From: Planctomycetes bacterium syqfu | Lineage (GTDB): Bacteria; Planctomycetota; Phycisphaerae; Phycisphaerales; Phycisphaeraceae | Length of the DNA: 64,000 nt | Assembly (NCBI GenBank): GCA_020974905.1 | Contig: CP087563.1 | Location: 186,001 to 250,000, forward strand | Direction of reading: 5' to 3' | Part shown: in pieces, positions 27,328-38,504 of the stretch | How positions within the stretch are numbered: the stretch's first letter is position 1 | Layout of the letters: every line of letters starts with the position of its first letter | Made by a program: the position numbers and the translations under genes | Notes under the pieces: model-generated | Database searches by the model: none | What the model saw: the letters and a program-made list of their open reading frames with translations, nothing else | What the model was told of the DNA's origin: nothing

Positions 27328-28203
27328 TCACTGTTTACGGGCTTTGATGCCTTGTTTTTGCAAGGTCTTGAGCGTTTTGATGTTCACCACGTCCCACGGC
27401 TTGCCATCAGGGTGGTCTTCCTTGGCGGTCTCCAGGATTTTGGGCAGGTCCATCAAGGCCGGTTCGGAGAGCAGATGCGCGAAGGCAGTCTTGGCAATCG
27501 TGCCATGGCCGATGTGCTCGTGGCGGTCGACGCGTTTACCAAGTGGGATTTTCGAGTCATTCAGATGCAGCACCTTGATGCGTTCAAGTGTGAGTTTCTC
27601 TGCCATCTCGTCGATGACACTCGCACAACCGTCACGTGATGTCAGATCGTAACCCGCAGCAATGAGGTGTGCCGTGTCCACGCAGATGCCAAGTCGTTCG
27701 GACTGGGCCGTGTCGCTGAGCATTTGCTGTAGGTGTTCAAATCGCCAACCCAAACATGTCCCTTGGCCAGCAGTGGTCTCCAGGCAAGTGATTACTTTCA
27801 GGCCCGGCAGGTCCTTGTGAATCTGCCCCAGTGTTTTGCAGTAGCGTTTGATACCTGCTTCTTCACCTTCACCCAGGTGAGCCCCCGGATGCGTGACCAG
27901 ATACGGGATGCCCAACTGATCACAGCGAAGCAGTTCCTCGCGGAACAAGGCGACGGCTTTATCACGCTTGGCCTTGTCCGGGTTGGCAAGGTTGATCAGG
28001 TAACTGTCATGGCTGACGATGTCGATGATCCCGGTATGCTTGCGTGCATCGTCCCATGATTTGATCTGCTCATCCGTCAGTGGTTTGACCGTCCATTGAC
28101 GTTGGTTCTTGGTAAAGACCTGCACGCAGTCCATCTTCAGGGATTGGGCTTCGTTCAGTGCGTTATGCATGCCACCGGCAACGGAAAGGTGAGAGCCAAA
28201 CAT
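27328..28203 (-). CDS. nfo: Endonuclease IV (AP endonuclease)
   Basis: A 291-residue TIM-barrel zinc enzyme of base-excision repair. Landmarks are MFGSHLSVAGGMHNAL, VFTKNQRQW, VSHDSYLINLANP, VTHPGAHLGEG, ETTAGQG, CVDTAHLIAAGYD, LHLNDSKIPLGKRVDRHEHIGHG. AAGGA precedes the ATG. It follows the GT-C-like gene by 25 bp and may be the tail of the heme operon. Confidence 0.95.
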   Translation of the reverse strand: MFGSHLSVAGGMHNALNEAQSLKMDCVQVFTKNQRQWTVKPLTDEQIKSWDDARKHTGIIDIVSHDSYLINLANPDKAKRDKAVALFREELLRCDQLGIPYLVTHPGAHLGEGEEAGIKRYCKTLGQIHKDLPGLKVITCLETTAGQGTCLGWRFEHLQQMLSDTAQSERLGICVDTAHLIAAGYDLTSRDGCASVIDEMAEKLTLERIKVLHLNDSKIPLGKRVDRHEHIGHGTIAKTAFAHLLSEPALMDLPKILETAKEDHPDGKPWDVVNIKTLKTLQKQGIKARKQ

Positions 28204-28228
28204 GAGGTATCCTTGTGATGTTTGTGAA

Positions 28229-30391
28229 TCAGGGGAGGGTGTAAATGGTGATGACTTGTTTCATCTCAAAGGCAACGGGCCAGCCTTGCGTGAGCTTGGC
28301 CAGCGTCTCTTCGGTGACATTGGCGTCATAGCCATAAGTCGCATGGAGTCTTGCCAATTCGGACCAGTGGACGTAAAGATGTGTGACGCCCCGGGCTTTG
28401 AGTTGCTCGTGGACTTGTTTCATGTTGCCATTGCTTTGGCGAATCAGATCACCGAGCAGTGATGGGTCAAAGGCACTGTGATAGATGTTGTCGGTTCGGA
28501 CATAGAGCATGCGCGACGCATCAGCGACGAAATAGACTTTACTGCCTGCTGGCAGGTGATTGACGATGTGATCGCCAGCCATGGCTTGACCGAGCTCGAT
28601 ATGATCAAGGTCCTCTTCGGGTATCAGTGAGTCTGCAAATTGCCAAACGGGCATGTGTGATGTTGTCTGAGAGAGCATCACGTTGAGTGAAATGCTTGTT
28701 GAAAGCAGGATCAGTGAAGCGAAGGCGACGCGGTAGATCCATTGCGTGATGACACTGTTTTCAAAACGTCCAAAGCCGACTCCGAGCATGAGACAGCCGG
28801 GCAAAAGTGTCCAGATCAGGAATCGTGCCTGAAGGTGTGTAGCCAGTAACCAGAAGAATAATTGGACGATGAGGAACACAAATAACACGGTCGCCAGCTT
28901 GCGATATTTCCTGTCGAAGAACAGGGTGATACCGCCGATTAACGCAAGAACCCACCACGGTGAGATGCCCCATTCGTAATCAAATCGGGCGATGTTCTGG
29001 GATTCAATCGCGCCGGGAAGTCGCATGCGTTGTTTGCCACCTATTGCAGCATAGCCTTGGTTCCCCAGCCACTGCCACCCCAGCGCTTTTAGACGTTCGC
29101 CGACGGGTTTGTCGTTTTGATGTCCCTTCTTCCAGCGGTCGACATCGGATTGTTCCCAGTGCCCGGTCCCAATGGAGTTGGCAGCAAACGGGAAGACAGG
29201 GTTGCCTGCCTGGATGGTGTTGCGAATGAAGTAGGGCGAGAGTGTCATTCCTGCAGCAAGCAACAGCAGGACCATATGCCAACTTTGTCGATCACGTTGA
29301 GCGTTGGCTTTGCAGAGTACCATCACCGTCAAGGGTAAAACCAGCATCGGTCCGGCAGTGAGTTTGGCAAAGGTCGCAACACCGCCACAAACGCCAGCAA
29401 GGATCACCGCTATTTTGGCTTTGAGATTTTCATTAAAGAGTAGCAACAATGCCGTGGTGCCCATCGCCATGACGGTCATCTCGTTGTATGCCATACTCCC
29501 GACGATCAACGACCAGGGGATGGCAATCAACGCCGCGCCGGTGAGATTGGCTGAGAACGGTTTAAGCCATTTACCTGCGAGTTGGGCCAACTGCACCGCT
29601 GCCAGAATCAGCATTGAAAAATGCAGCATCTGACAAAGATAGATCGAGCGATACACACTGCCGAGCATGTTCCCGCACATCAGGTACAAGCCTTCGGTGA
29701 GACTGGGGAAATAGCTGTAGACATTGTGATCAAGCCCGCGCAACTGACCTATTGCCATCCATTCCTTGGGCAACTGCAGATGGTAACTCGTCACGTCATA
29801 GCCGTAGGCTTCGACTTTCCAAAGCGTCCCCGGTGGGCAGCAGCAGGCAACCAATGCCAAGCCAATCATCGGGCAGGCAATGAGCCATGCGCTTGACGAG
29901 ATGGGTAAACCACCGGACGACGATGCGTTTTCACGCTGACGCAGGAAAAACAACACGATGGCTAGTACAAGTCCGGCACCAATGAGTCCCCATGCCGAGG
30001 CCAGATTCAAGACGCCCAACGCGCCCATGATCCAGTTGATGAGACTCAACGTTGCCAATCCCAGCCCAGTTGCAAGTGGCAGGTTGATGCGCAATTTGCC
30101 AAAGAGTATCCGGCTTAGCAGTAAACCATAACCGAGCATCGCTGAATAAATCAGAAGCAGCAGCGGCAAGTGTTTGAACACCTGATACAACACGCCGGAG
30201 AATCGCGCTCCCGGCAGGGATTGCAATGCAGCTGCCTGTTCCATCGTAAACTGTGAGAAGTCAGGCGAAAGACCGTCATGCGTCCCCATCCAGATACCCA
30301 GAACGATCATTGCCAACATGCCCGGCAGAATCCAGATCACATGTGGCATTGAGCTGTCTTCAAAATCGAATTCTTTTGGAACTTGTTTCAT
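28229..30391 (-). CDS. Polytopic membrane protein, GT-C glycosyltransferase-like
   Basis: 720 residues with about 12 hydrophobic segments and a soluble C-terminal part (about residue 580 onward, containing LPAGSKVYFVADASRMLYVRTDN). The layout resembles lipid-linked-sugar-using GT-C transferases (PMT/ArnT group). I cannot point to the catalytic aspartate with confidence. The start overlaps the hemA stop by 4 bp (ATGA), so it belongs to the same operon although its role in heme synthesis is not obvious. Confidence 0.6.
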   Translation of the reverse strand: MKQVPKEFDFEDSSMPHVIWILPGMLAMIVLGIWMGTHDGLSPDFSQFTMEQAAALQSLPGARFSGVLYQVFKHLPLLLLIYSAMLGYGLLLSRILFGKLRINLPLATGLGLATLSLINWIMGALGVLNLASAWGLIGAGLVLAIVLFFLRQRENASSSGGLPISSSAWLIACPMIGLALVACCCPPGTLWKVEAYGYDVTSYHLQLPKEWMAIGQLRGLDHNVYSYFPSLTEGLYLMCGNMLGSVYRSIYLCQMLHFSMLILAAVQLAQLAGKWLKPFSANLTGAALIAIPWSLIVGSMAYNEMTVMAMGTTALLLLFNENLKAKIAVILAGVCGGVATFAKLTAGPMLVLPLTVMVLCKANAQRDRQSWHMVLLLLAAGMTLSPYFIRNTIQAGNPVFPFAANSIGTGHWEQSDVDRWKKGHQNDKPVGERLKALGWQWLGNQGYAAIGGKQRMRLPGAIESQNIARFDYEWGISPWWVLALIGGITLFFDRKYRKLATVLFVFLIVQLFFWLLATHLQARFLIWTLLPGCLMLGVGFGRFENSVITQWIYRVAFASLILLSTSISLNVMLSQTTSHMPVWQFADSLIPEEDLDHIELGQAMAGDHIVNHLPAGSKVYFVADASRMLYVRTDNIYHSAFDPSLLGDLIRQSNGNMKQVHEQLKARGVTHLYVHWSELARLHATYGYDANVTEETLAKLTQGWPVAFEMKQVITIYTLP

Positions 30392-31761
30392 GAGGTTGCC
30401 TCTTCGTCACTAGCTGAAGGTGCCTCGGTGGGTGTGGGGAATTTTAACAGGGGATGGTCATGTGCCGCGTCATCATTCTGTTCCAACTGAAACAGCCGAC
30501 GCAATGCAGCAGCATAAAATCCAAGGGGGGCTTCCGAACGCTTGGCATTGAGTTCGGTCAGGGGCATGTTCAGAATTTTGTTGATCACACGCTGTGTATG
30601 CTGCTCGATGATCTTTTCCAACTGCTCACCTTCAACGCCCTGAATTTTATTGCTCGTTCGGATCATTTCCTGTTCACCAATCTCATGGAGTTTGGTGCGC
30701 AGTTCCTTGATCAAATGCCCGATGTCACGATGCTGAATCTGTGACAGGCAGGAACGGACTTTCTCGGTAATCATCGCCTCGGCTTGGGTGACGTGTTCAT
30801 GACGTTGATGATGCGTCTGTTCGACCACCTGTTGAAGGTCATCGACGTTGTACAGATACACGTTTCGCAAAGCGCCGACCTCGGGCTCAACGTCACGCGG
30901 AACAGCAATATCCAGTAAGAACAGCGGTCGGAACCGGCGTTTTCTCAGGAGTGGTTTGAGAAACTCACTGGTGATAATCGGATGCGGCGCTGCTGTGGAA
31001 CTGATGATGATGTCAGCATCGACCAGCAGTTGGGGCAGGTCTTCAAACTGGCGCACACCGCCAAGGTCACCTTTGATTTCAAGTTGATCGAGCAGAGCTT
31101 GGGCACGTTCTATGGAACGATTAACCAACCAGATTCGCTGAGGCTCTAAATCTTTGAGATGTCGCAGGGTGACTTTTGCCATCTCACCTGCACCGACACC
31201 CACGACGGTCTTGTCATTAAACCGATCAAAAATCTGGCGGGCAAAGTCCACCGCTGTGGATGCAACCGATGTCCGACCTTCATCGATACCGGTTTGGTTT
31301 CGGACCTGCTTGCCAACGGTTAAAGCCTGTTGAAAGAGTTTATGCAGAGATGGCCCGACAGTGTTGAATGTGCAGGCATCATCGTATGCCCGCTTGACCT
31401 GCCCGAGAATCTGTGGCTCGCCAAGCACCATGGATTCAAGTCCACTGACCACACGGAACAGATGACCGATCGCCTGCTCATTTTCCCGATGGATTGTTGC
31501 TGCGGTCAGCCCTGCCAGATCCACTTCACAGAAGTTCGCTAGAAACGAACGCATCTGATCAATATCCGGTGGCATGTTCGCAGGATGCGCGACATACATC
31601 TCCGTGCGGTTACAGGTCGAAATGAAAACAAACTCGGCATGCGGGAATTGATCCCGTACCTGCAGGGAAGCCTGATGCAGATGCTTGTGACTTAACGCCA
31701 GCTTCTCACGCATCTGGATCGGCATGGTTCTATGATTGGCACCCAGTAAGGTGATCCTCAT
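30388..31761 (-). CDS. hemA: Glutamyl-tRNA reductase
   Basis: 457 residues. It reduces Glu-tRNA to glutamate-1-semialdehyde, the first step of C5 heme/siroheme synthesis. The catalytic cysteine lies in VFISTCNRTEMYV; GLESMVLGEPQILGQVKRAY, GAGEMAKVTLRHL (NADPH site) and LFLLDIAVPRDVEPEV follow. The C-terminal dimerisation helix is longer than average. Overlaps neighbours by 4 bp on each side. Confidence 0.95.
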   Translation of the reverse strand: MRITLLGANHRTMPIQMREKLALSHKHLHQASLQVRDQFPHAEFVFISTCNRTEMYVAHPANMPPDIDQMRSFLANFCEVDLAGLTAATIHRENEQAIGHLFRVVSGLESMVLGEPQILGQVKRAYDDACTFNTVGPSLHKLFQQALTVGKQVRNQTGIDEGRTSVASTAVDFARQIFDRFNDKTVVGVGAGEMAKVTLRHLKDLEPQRIWLVNRSIERAQALLDQLEIKGDLGGVRQFEDLPQLLVDADIIISSTAAPHPIITSEFLKPLLRKRRFRPLFLLDIAVPRDVEPEVGALRNVYLYNVDDLQQVVEQTHHQRHEHVTQAEAMITEKVRSCLSQIQHRDIGHLIKELRTKLHEIGEQEMIRTSNKIQGVEGEQLEKIIEQHTQRVINKILNMPLTELNAKRSEAPLGFYAAALRRLFQLEQNDDAAHDHPLLKFPTPTEAPSASDEEATS

Positions 31762-32654
31762 CCATCAGCCTCCCGGTCCTGAATCGCAGATTGCGTGGGA
31801 GGCTGGGAATGCTCCACACTGACGGTGAAGGTGTGCACCATGGCAAAGGTCAACAGCAGCAAAAACAAGCCCAGCAAACTCAGCCACGCCGCCCGATTGC
31901 CACGGAAAAACGTCGTGTGTCGGACATTAAAAAGTAACGCATAGATCAGCCACACACAGAAGGACAAAATGATTTTCGGTTCATACCACCAACCCGCCGG
32001 GCGCGGTTCATGCATGGAACTGATACTGATTAACCCGGTGACCAAACCCAGACTGATAAACGCAAAGCCGACTGCTGAACTGATGACAATCATGCGTTCC
32101 AGTGTCTCAAGGCTTGCAAATTTGCGGGGCTGTCCCAGGTCTTTTTTGTTCTTGAGTCGACGCTGAACCGTCAGGTAAGTCCCGCCATAAATCGCAGCGA
32201 TGAACACCGACAACGCGCCAAGATACACCGCAAATAGATGCACCACCTTCATGACATCACCCGGCGTAAACGCGCGGAAAGACCAACGGCTGGCGCACAA
32301 CGCCCATAGCAGAACAAACGTCACACCCGGATATCCGACGTAAGATAAGCCCCGCGCTTTACCCCGTTTTTCCAGGTACATCAGCGTTGGGCAAAGTAGA
32401 CCCGCCAGCAGCGTCAACCCGTCGACATGGGCTGTTAACGGTCGCCAGCTTTGATGAACTGCAATGACGCGGAAGAGAAACAGGGCGATCGCGCCGAGTG
32501 TCAAAACAATGAACAGTCGATCCGTCATTGCGTGATAAGCGTTGTCTTCGTCGACTTTGTATTTGGGATGAATCTGCCGACATTTCCGGTAACTGCACCA
32601 GGCTCCCAGCAGCACCAGCAACGCCAGCCAACTCGTGGTCATCATGCTATTCAT
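31758..32654 (-). CDS. HemX/CcsA-like membrane protein
   Basis: 298 residues with about eight hydrophobic segments. The segment WWYEPKIILSFCVWLIYALLFNVRH and the histidine-bearing helix VVHLFAVYLGALSVFIAAIY resemble HemX/CcsA proteins, which handle heme or stabilise glutamyl-tRNA reductase. Placement between a siroheme-synthase-like gene and hemA supports a heme role. Confidence 0.75.
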   Translation of the reverse strand: MNSMMTTSWLALLVLLGAWCSYRKCRQIHPKYKVDEDNAYHAMTDRLFIVLTLGAIALFLFRVIAVHQSWRPLTAHVDGLTLLAGLLCPTLMYLEKRGKARGLSYVGYPGVTFVLLWALCASRWSFRAFTPGDVMKVVHLFAVYLGALSVFIAAIYGGTYLTVQRRLKNKKDLGQPRKFASLETLERMIVISSAVGFAFISLGLVTGLISISSMHEPRPAGWWYEPKIILSFCVWLIYALLFNVRHTTFFRGNRAAWLSLLGLFLLLLTFAMVHTFTVSVEHSQPPTQSAIQDREADG

Positions 32655-33330
32655 GGGGCCGACTCCCCGCCTGTTGTTTGCTGGTCATGGGCCCCGGACT
32701 CGGGACGCCGATGTCTGCCAGCAGGGATTCACAGTATTGAATGTAGCGCATCACACCCTGGGACTTGATGATGCCAAAGCCCTGGTCACCTGCCATTTGC
32801 TTAAGCAGCTTCTGACGCAAAACGGTGTCTGACACCTTTTCCTGAAGCTGGGTTCGGTAGGGGGCCATCGCAGCCAATAATGCAGGCCACGCCGGGTCGA
32901 TGTGATCAAGCAGACAGTCACGGATGGCGGCGGCGGCTGTGGCGCTGATGCGATTGGTATGCACCGCGACGGTCACCGGTCCGCAATGAGCATGGGCAGG
33001 GATCGAGATGTCACCGGCTGCCGGATCATCCACACGATTGACCAGCACATTTTTTGCATCCGCCAACGCGTTGATCTGATCGTTGACCGTTTTGTCATCC
33101 GTCGCAATGATCGCCAGAAACGTGTTGTCCAGATCAGACTCGGTAAATGCACGCTGCTGACATGTCACGGTGTCCATCGCCAGCAGTTGTTCATCACAAC
33201 TCGGTGCCACCACGGTGACGATCGCCCCCACGGACACCAGTGACTCGGCACGACGCAGGGCGACTTTACCCCCGCCGACAATCAGGCAGCGTCGATCTGT
33301 GAGTTTCAAGATGACGGGTAAATCATTCAC
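32647..33330 (-). CDS. Siroheme synthase N-domain protein (precorrin-2 dehydrogenase/ferrochelatase)
   Basis: 227 residues starting at GTG (VNDLPVILKL). The Rossmann motif LIVGGGKVALRRAESL and NVLVNRVDDPAAGDISIPA match CysG N-domain/Met8 enzymes. They oxidise precorrin-2 and insert iron to give siroheme. The C-terminal methyltransferase of CysG is absent, as in Met8/SirC. First gene of the overlapping operon (8-bp overlap with the next). Confidence 0.85.
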   Translation of the reverse strand: MNDLPVILKLTDRRCLIVGGGKVALRRAESLVSVGAIVTVVAPSCDEQLLAMDTVTCQQRAFTESDLDNTFLAIIATDDKTVNDQINALADAKNVLVNRVDDPAAGDISIPAHAHCGPVTVAVHTNRISATAAAAIRDCLLDHIDPAWPALLAAMAPYRTQLQEKVSDTVLRQKLLKQMAGDQGFGIIKSQGVMRYIQYCESLLADIGVPSPGPMTSKQQAGSRPHE

Positions 33331-33344
33331 GGCTGTATGGTAAC

Positions 33345-33480
33345 GGGAATTTAGATTTGTTGATTTGGGATTTGGGATTTCGGATTTAAAAAAAGCAAAA
33401 TTCAGTCGATATCGAATCAATCAGCTGTTTGAAGCAAATCCGAAATTCGAAATCCAAAATCCGAAATTCAAATTTGACTC
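33345..33480. repeat. Inverted repeat of GATTTGGGATTTCGGATTT type
   Basis: TTTGGGATTTCGGATTTAAA at about 33366 is matched by inverted AAATCCGAAATTCGAAATCC near 33437 and following bases. It fills the divergent gap between the siroheme gene and rarA. Confidence 0.55.
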
Positions 33481-33495
33481 TGCTATCATATCCCC

Positions 33496-34857
33496 ATGTC
33501 AGGATTATGGGATCAACGCAAAGCTGAGAATCTCCAACGGGCTGAACCGTTGGCGATGCGTATGCGCCCGCGCACACTTGATGAGTTCATTGGCCAGGAA
33601 CATCTGCTCGGTGAAGGACGCATGCTCCGACGGATGCTCCAGGCGGACCGCTTGACCAGTGTGATTTTCTATGGCCCACCGGGGACCGGCAAGACGACCC
33701 TCGCCCGTCTTATTGCCGACTACACCAAGCGTCGCTTCGAGCAGGCCAATGCCGTGGCCGTGGGTGTCAAGGAAGTCCGCGACATTCTCAAGCGTGCTCA
33801 GGATCACTTGGCCATGGACAGCCGCCAGACGATTCTATTTCTCGACGAAATCCATCGTTTTAACCGTGCTCAGCAGGATGTCTTACTCGGTGATGTCGAA
33901 CGGGGCGTGGTCACGCTCATCGGTGCCACCACGGAGAATCCGTACTTTGCCATTAACTCCGCGCTGGTGAGTCGTTCGCAGGTCTTCCAGTTTGAGTTGC
34001 ATGATAAAGCGCAGGTTCTGACCATCCTCAAACGTGCCATCGAACATCCGAATCGCGGGTTTGGCAAGCTGAATCTCAACGTGACCGATGAAGCGCTGGA
34101 ACACTGGGCGACCCTCTGCGATGGTGATGCCCGCCGCGCGTTGACAGGGCTTGAGATCGCGGTGCTCAGTTCGACGGATGCAGCGGAAAATGATGACACG
34201 CCGATCACCATTGACCTGGAAGTCGCACAGGAATCCATCCAGCGTAAAGCCATTGTCTACGATGGGACCGGCGATGATCACTACGACACGGTCAGCGCGT
34301 TTATCAAGTCCATGCGCGGCAGTGATCCGGATGCTGCAATTTACTGGCTTGCTAAAATGCTCGAAGCCGGCGAAGACCCACGCTTCATCGCGCGTCGCAT
34401 CGCGATCCTGGCCAGTGAGGATATTGGCAATGCCGACCCACGGGCGATCTCCGTTGCTGCTGCAGCGTATGACATCACCGAACGCATCGGCATGCCCGAG
34501 TGTCAGTTGACTTTGTCCCAGGCCGTGATTTACATGGCAACGGCGCCCAAGAGTAATGCATGTACCATGGCCATCGGCAAAGCCATCTCCGATGTCAAAG
34601 CAGGGCGAACCGTCCCCGTCCCCAAACACCTGCGTGATGGACATTATGCAGGTGCCAAGGAGCTTGGACATGCAGTCGGATACCAATATGCCCACAATTC
34701 TGAAACCGGCTACGTGGATCAGGAGTATCTCGGCGTAGACGTGCAATACTACCAACCCACGCAACGGGGATACGAGCAGCGGATATCGCAATTTCTCGAG
34801 TGGATTGCCAACCAGAAAAGTTCGACAGATAATGCCCAATCGCCCGATAAAAAATAA
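33496..34857 (+). CDS. rarA: Replication-associated AAA+ ATPase RarA/MgsA
   Basis: 453 residues. AAA+ clamp-loader-like ATPase acting at stalled forks. It opens with RMRPRTLDEFIGQEHLL. Walker A is YGPPGTGKTTLA, Walker B FLDEIHRFNRAQQD, sensor 1 GATTENPYFAINSAL. The C-terminal block (AIYWLAKMLEAGEDPRFIARR, then YQYAHN) is characteristic of RarA/WRNIP1. Confidence 0.93.
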   Translation: MSGLWDQRKAENLQRAEPLAMRMRPRTLDEFIGQEHLLGEGRMLRRMLQADRLTSVIFYGPPGTGKTTLARLIADYTKRRFEQANAVAVGVKEVRDILKRAQDHLAMDSRQTILFLDEIHRFNRAQQDVLLGDVERGVVTLIGATTENPYFAINSALVSRSQVFQFELHDKAQVLTILKRAIEHPNRGFGKLNLNVTDEALEHWATLCDGDARRALTGLEIAVLSSTDAAENDDTPITIDLEVAQESIQRKAIVYDGTGDDHYDTVSAFIKSMRGSDPDAAIYWLAKMLEAGEDPRFIARRIAILASEDIGNADPRAISVAAAAYDITERIGMPECQLTLSQAVIYMATAPKSNACTMAIGKAISDVKAGRTVPVPKHLRDGHYAGAKELGHAVGYQYAHNSETGYVDQEYLGVDVQYYQPTQRGYEQRISQFLEWIANQKSSTDNAQSPDKK

Positions 34858-34904
34858 GTGTGGGGATCGGGATGGATTACGTTGTTTGCCAGGAACGCAG
34901 AAGA

Positions 34905-36230
34905 ATGACATTACCCTCACAAGTTGGACGCATCTCCGGCCCCGGCGCTCGAGTCACACGTAAACGCAGACGTGGGAAAGGGCCGTCGCTTTTGCTGCCG
35001 TTGATTATCCTTGCGGTGATCTGTGGTGGTGGTTATTACGCATGGGCCAAGTGGTTCTCACCGCAGCAGCCCGGTGATGAGGTCGATTCAACGCAGGTCA
35101 CTACGCCCTCGGACAGCAATACCTATGCGTCTGCTGCCACGTCGGACAATCAACCTGTTCGCCTCTTCCCACCACCGACATCAACAATGCGCCCATCACA
35201 CGTCGAGCCGGACCCATTGGTGTATGACGATCCCAAGCCTGCTACCAATACCAATACGCCAACGGATCAGCCGATCAAGCCGGTGTTCATTCCTTTGCCT
35301 GAGGTTTCAGTTGAATCCGTGACACCGCCGCAACCTGTCACGCCGACACCTGCTGCAACGAACAAGAACAACGCGACACCCGTGGGCATCGACACCCCCG
35401 AGCCGGTCCCCGGTACGCCGGAGTTAGCGCCGGCGGTCCCGATTCTCGCAGAGGATGCCAGTATCGCGGGTCAGATTGCCCAGGCCATGAGCATGCTCAA
35501 CGCCGGCCAGAAACTCCAGGCCCGCGCCAAACTCAGTAACCTGATTTTCGATCAGCATGACAAACTCACACTCAGCCAGGCCAGTCGCATCCGCACAACG
35601 CTCAAAACACTCAGTGACGATCTGATCTTCTCCAAGCGTGTGCTTGAAGGTGATCCCGTGATTGCTGAGCATCTGGTTCGCACGGGTGATTATCTTGGCC
35701 CCATTGCCCGCGGCTACAAGACCGAATACCAGTTGCTCGAACGCATCAACAAGATCAAAGCCACCCGCATCTGGGCTGGCATGAAACTCAAGGTCATCAA
35801 AGGCCCGTTCCATGCCATCGTCGATAAGTCCGACTACCTCATGGATGTCTACCTCGAAGACGATAAAGCAAACAAAGTCTACGTTGCCACCTATCCCATC
35901 GGCTTGGGCGAACAGGATTCCACGCCCGTTGGCACATGGCGCGTCCGTCCGGGAAGCAAAGTCGAAAACCCCTCCTGGTCCGATCCGCGTGATGGCAAGC
36001 TCTACCAACCCGACGACCCGGACAACCCCATCGGCGAATACTGGATCGGCCTGCAAGGCACCAGTGAAAACACCCAAGACAAACAAGGCTACGGCATCCA
36101 CGGCACCACCGAAGCTGAATCCATCGGCCAACAAATGTCCATGGGCTGCATCCGTATGCGTGCTGACGATCTCGTCTGGGTGTATTACATGATGGTGGAT
36201 AAGGATTCGACGGTGACGATCCGTCGGTGA
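34905..36230 (+). CDS. L,D-transpeptidase (YkuD) with N-terminal membrane anchor
   Basis: About 441 residues: a basic N terminus, one membrane helix (PLIILAVICGGGYYAWA), a long Pro/Thr-rich linker, a helical repeat part, a LysM-like stretch (VRTGDYLGPIARGYKTEYQLLERIN) and a C-terminal YkuD domain. The catalytic signature is YGIHGTTEAESIGQQMSMGCIR, with histidine and cysteine in place. It forms 3-3 cross-links in, or attaches proteins to, peptidoglycan; its presence suggests the host has a wall. Confidence 0.88.
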   Translation: MTLPSQVGRISGPGARVTRKRRRGKGPSLLLPLIILAVICGGGYYAWAKWFSPQQPGDEVDSTQVTTPSDSNTYASAATSDNQPVRLFPPPTSTMRPSHVEPDPLVYDDPKPATNTNTPTDQPIKPVFIPLPEVSVESVTPPQPVTPTPAATNKNNATPVGIDTPEPVPGTPELAPAVPILAEDASIAGQIAQAMSMLNAGQKLQARAKLSNLIFDQHDKLTLSQASRIRTTLKTLSDDLIFSKRVLEGDPVIAEHLVRTGDYLGPIARGYKTEYQLLERINKIKATRIWAGMKLKVIKGPFHAIVDKSDYLMDVYLEDDKANKVYVATYPIGLGEQDSTPVGTWRVRPGSKVENPSWSDPRDGKLYQPDDPDNPIGEYWIGLQGTSENTQDKQGYGIHGTTEAESIGQQMSMGCIRMRADDLVWVYYMMVDKDSTVTIRR

Positions 36231-36239
36231 CGAACTGGG

Positions 36240-36734
36240 TCAATCCATATTTGCATTCAATTGATATCGCCAAAAAATGCTTGCTAAAACACAAGCAGCA
36301 TTAAAATCACTTGACTTGGCAATTTCAGCGATGAAGCCATCACGATTGATGTGAATATATAACTCATCAGGTATGACTTCGATTGCTTTGCTGGCGTATC
36401 TGTTGTCGGTTGGCCGAATGACCCTGAGTCGTTCGTCGCTCCATGTCACAGCGATGGAAGACATAAAAAATTCTTTGATCCCAATCTTACATGAAAACAA
36501 CAGATTGCCTGATGTGTCTATGATTTGACTGGCATTAAATGTATTGTTGGATTTTACGATTAAGCGATCGTATGGATCAAGCAAACGAACTTGGTATGGA
36601 GCACTACCTTTAATCTCCACACGATAAAAATCGTTTCCACTGTACAATTCAAGCAGACATGAATGGTATCCCTGTGAATGCTTGCGGGAATACATGGCAC
36701 GGATTCGGTAACGTTGTCCCGGATTGATATTCAT
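36240..36734 (-). CDS. Hypothetical protein
   Basis: 164 residues starting MNINPGQRYRIRAM, soluble and beta-rich, with a helical C terminus. No signal peptide and no family recognised. Convergent with the L,D-transpeptidase gene and separated from eno by a terminator. Confidence 0.55.
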   Translation of the reverse strand: MNINPGQRYRIRAMYSRKHSQGYHSCLLELYSGNDFYRVEIKGSAPYQVRLLDPYDRLIVKSNNTFNASQIIDTSGNLLFSCKIGIKEFFMSSIAVTWSDERLRVIRPTDNRYASKAIEVIPDELYIHINRDGFIAEIAKSSDFNAACVLASIFWRYQLNANMD

Positions 36735-36764
36735 GATGTTAATATCATAAGACAAACAAAAACC

Positions 36765-36803
36765 CTCTGACGTCTAAACGCCAGAGGGTTTTATTTTTGC
36801 TTA
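36765..36803. terminator. Bidirectional rho-independent terminator after eno
   Basis: AAACCCTCTG and CAGAGGGTTT arms enclose a shorter CGT/ACG pair, with A/T runs on both sides. It ends eno on the minus strand. Confidence 0.85.
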
Positions 36804-36833
36804 TCGCAATTCTATTTTACAGACTAATTCAAA

Positions 36834-38306
<1,473 letters not shown>

Positions 38307-38352
38307 TTAGACCCATCAAAACAATTTGAGCAGAGCGAAAAGGGGGGCTAAA

Positions 38353-38503
38353 GCAACTCATTTCGTCATTCCAGCGCAGGCGGGAATCCAGTGGCATTCT
38401 GTGCGCACTTGCGAGTTCCACTGGACTCCCGCCTGCGCGGGAGTGACGGAAGTGTGCGATTGTTTATGCGAGTTGCTGTTTGGCGATTAATGATGCGAAT
38501 TGC
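38353..38503. repeat. Dispersed palindromic repeat, family A, copy 4 (inverted)
   Basis: Core at 38365-38447 with ends GCAACTCATTTCGTCATTCC and TGGCGATTAATGATGCGAAT. It lies within 2 bp of the stop codon of the beta-helix gene and fills the gap to eno. Confidence 0.7.
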
Positions 38504-38504
38504 T

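Noticed and set aside
27137-27331. 64-residue open frame between nfo and a small membrane gene
   Set aside because: No start signal and no conserved features; probably chance.
33883-34920. 345-residue open frame antisense to rarA
   Set aside because: Entirely opposite a well-supported gene, with composition typical of a coding shadow.
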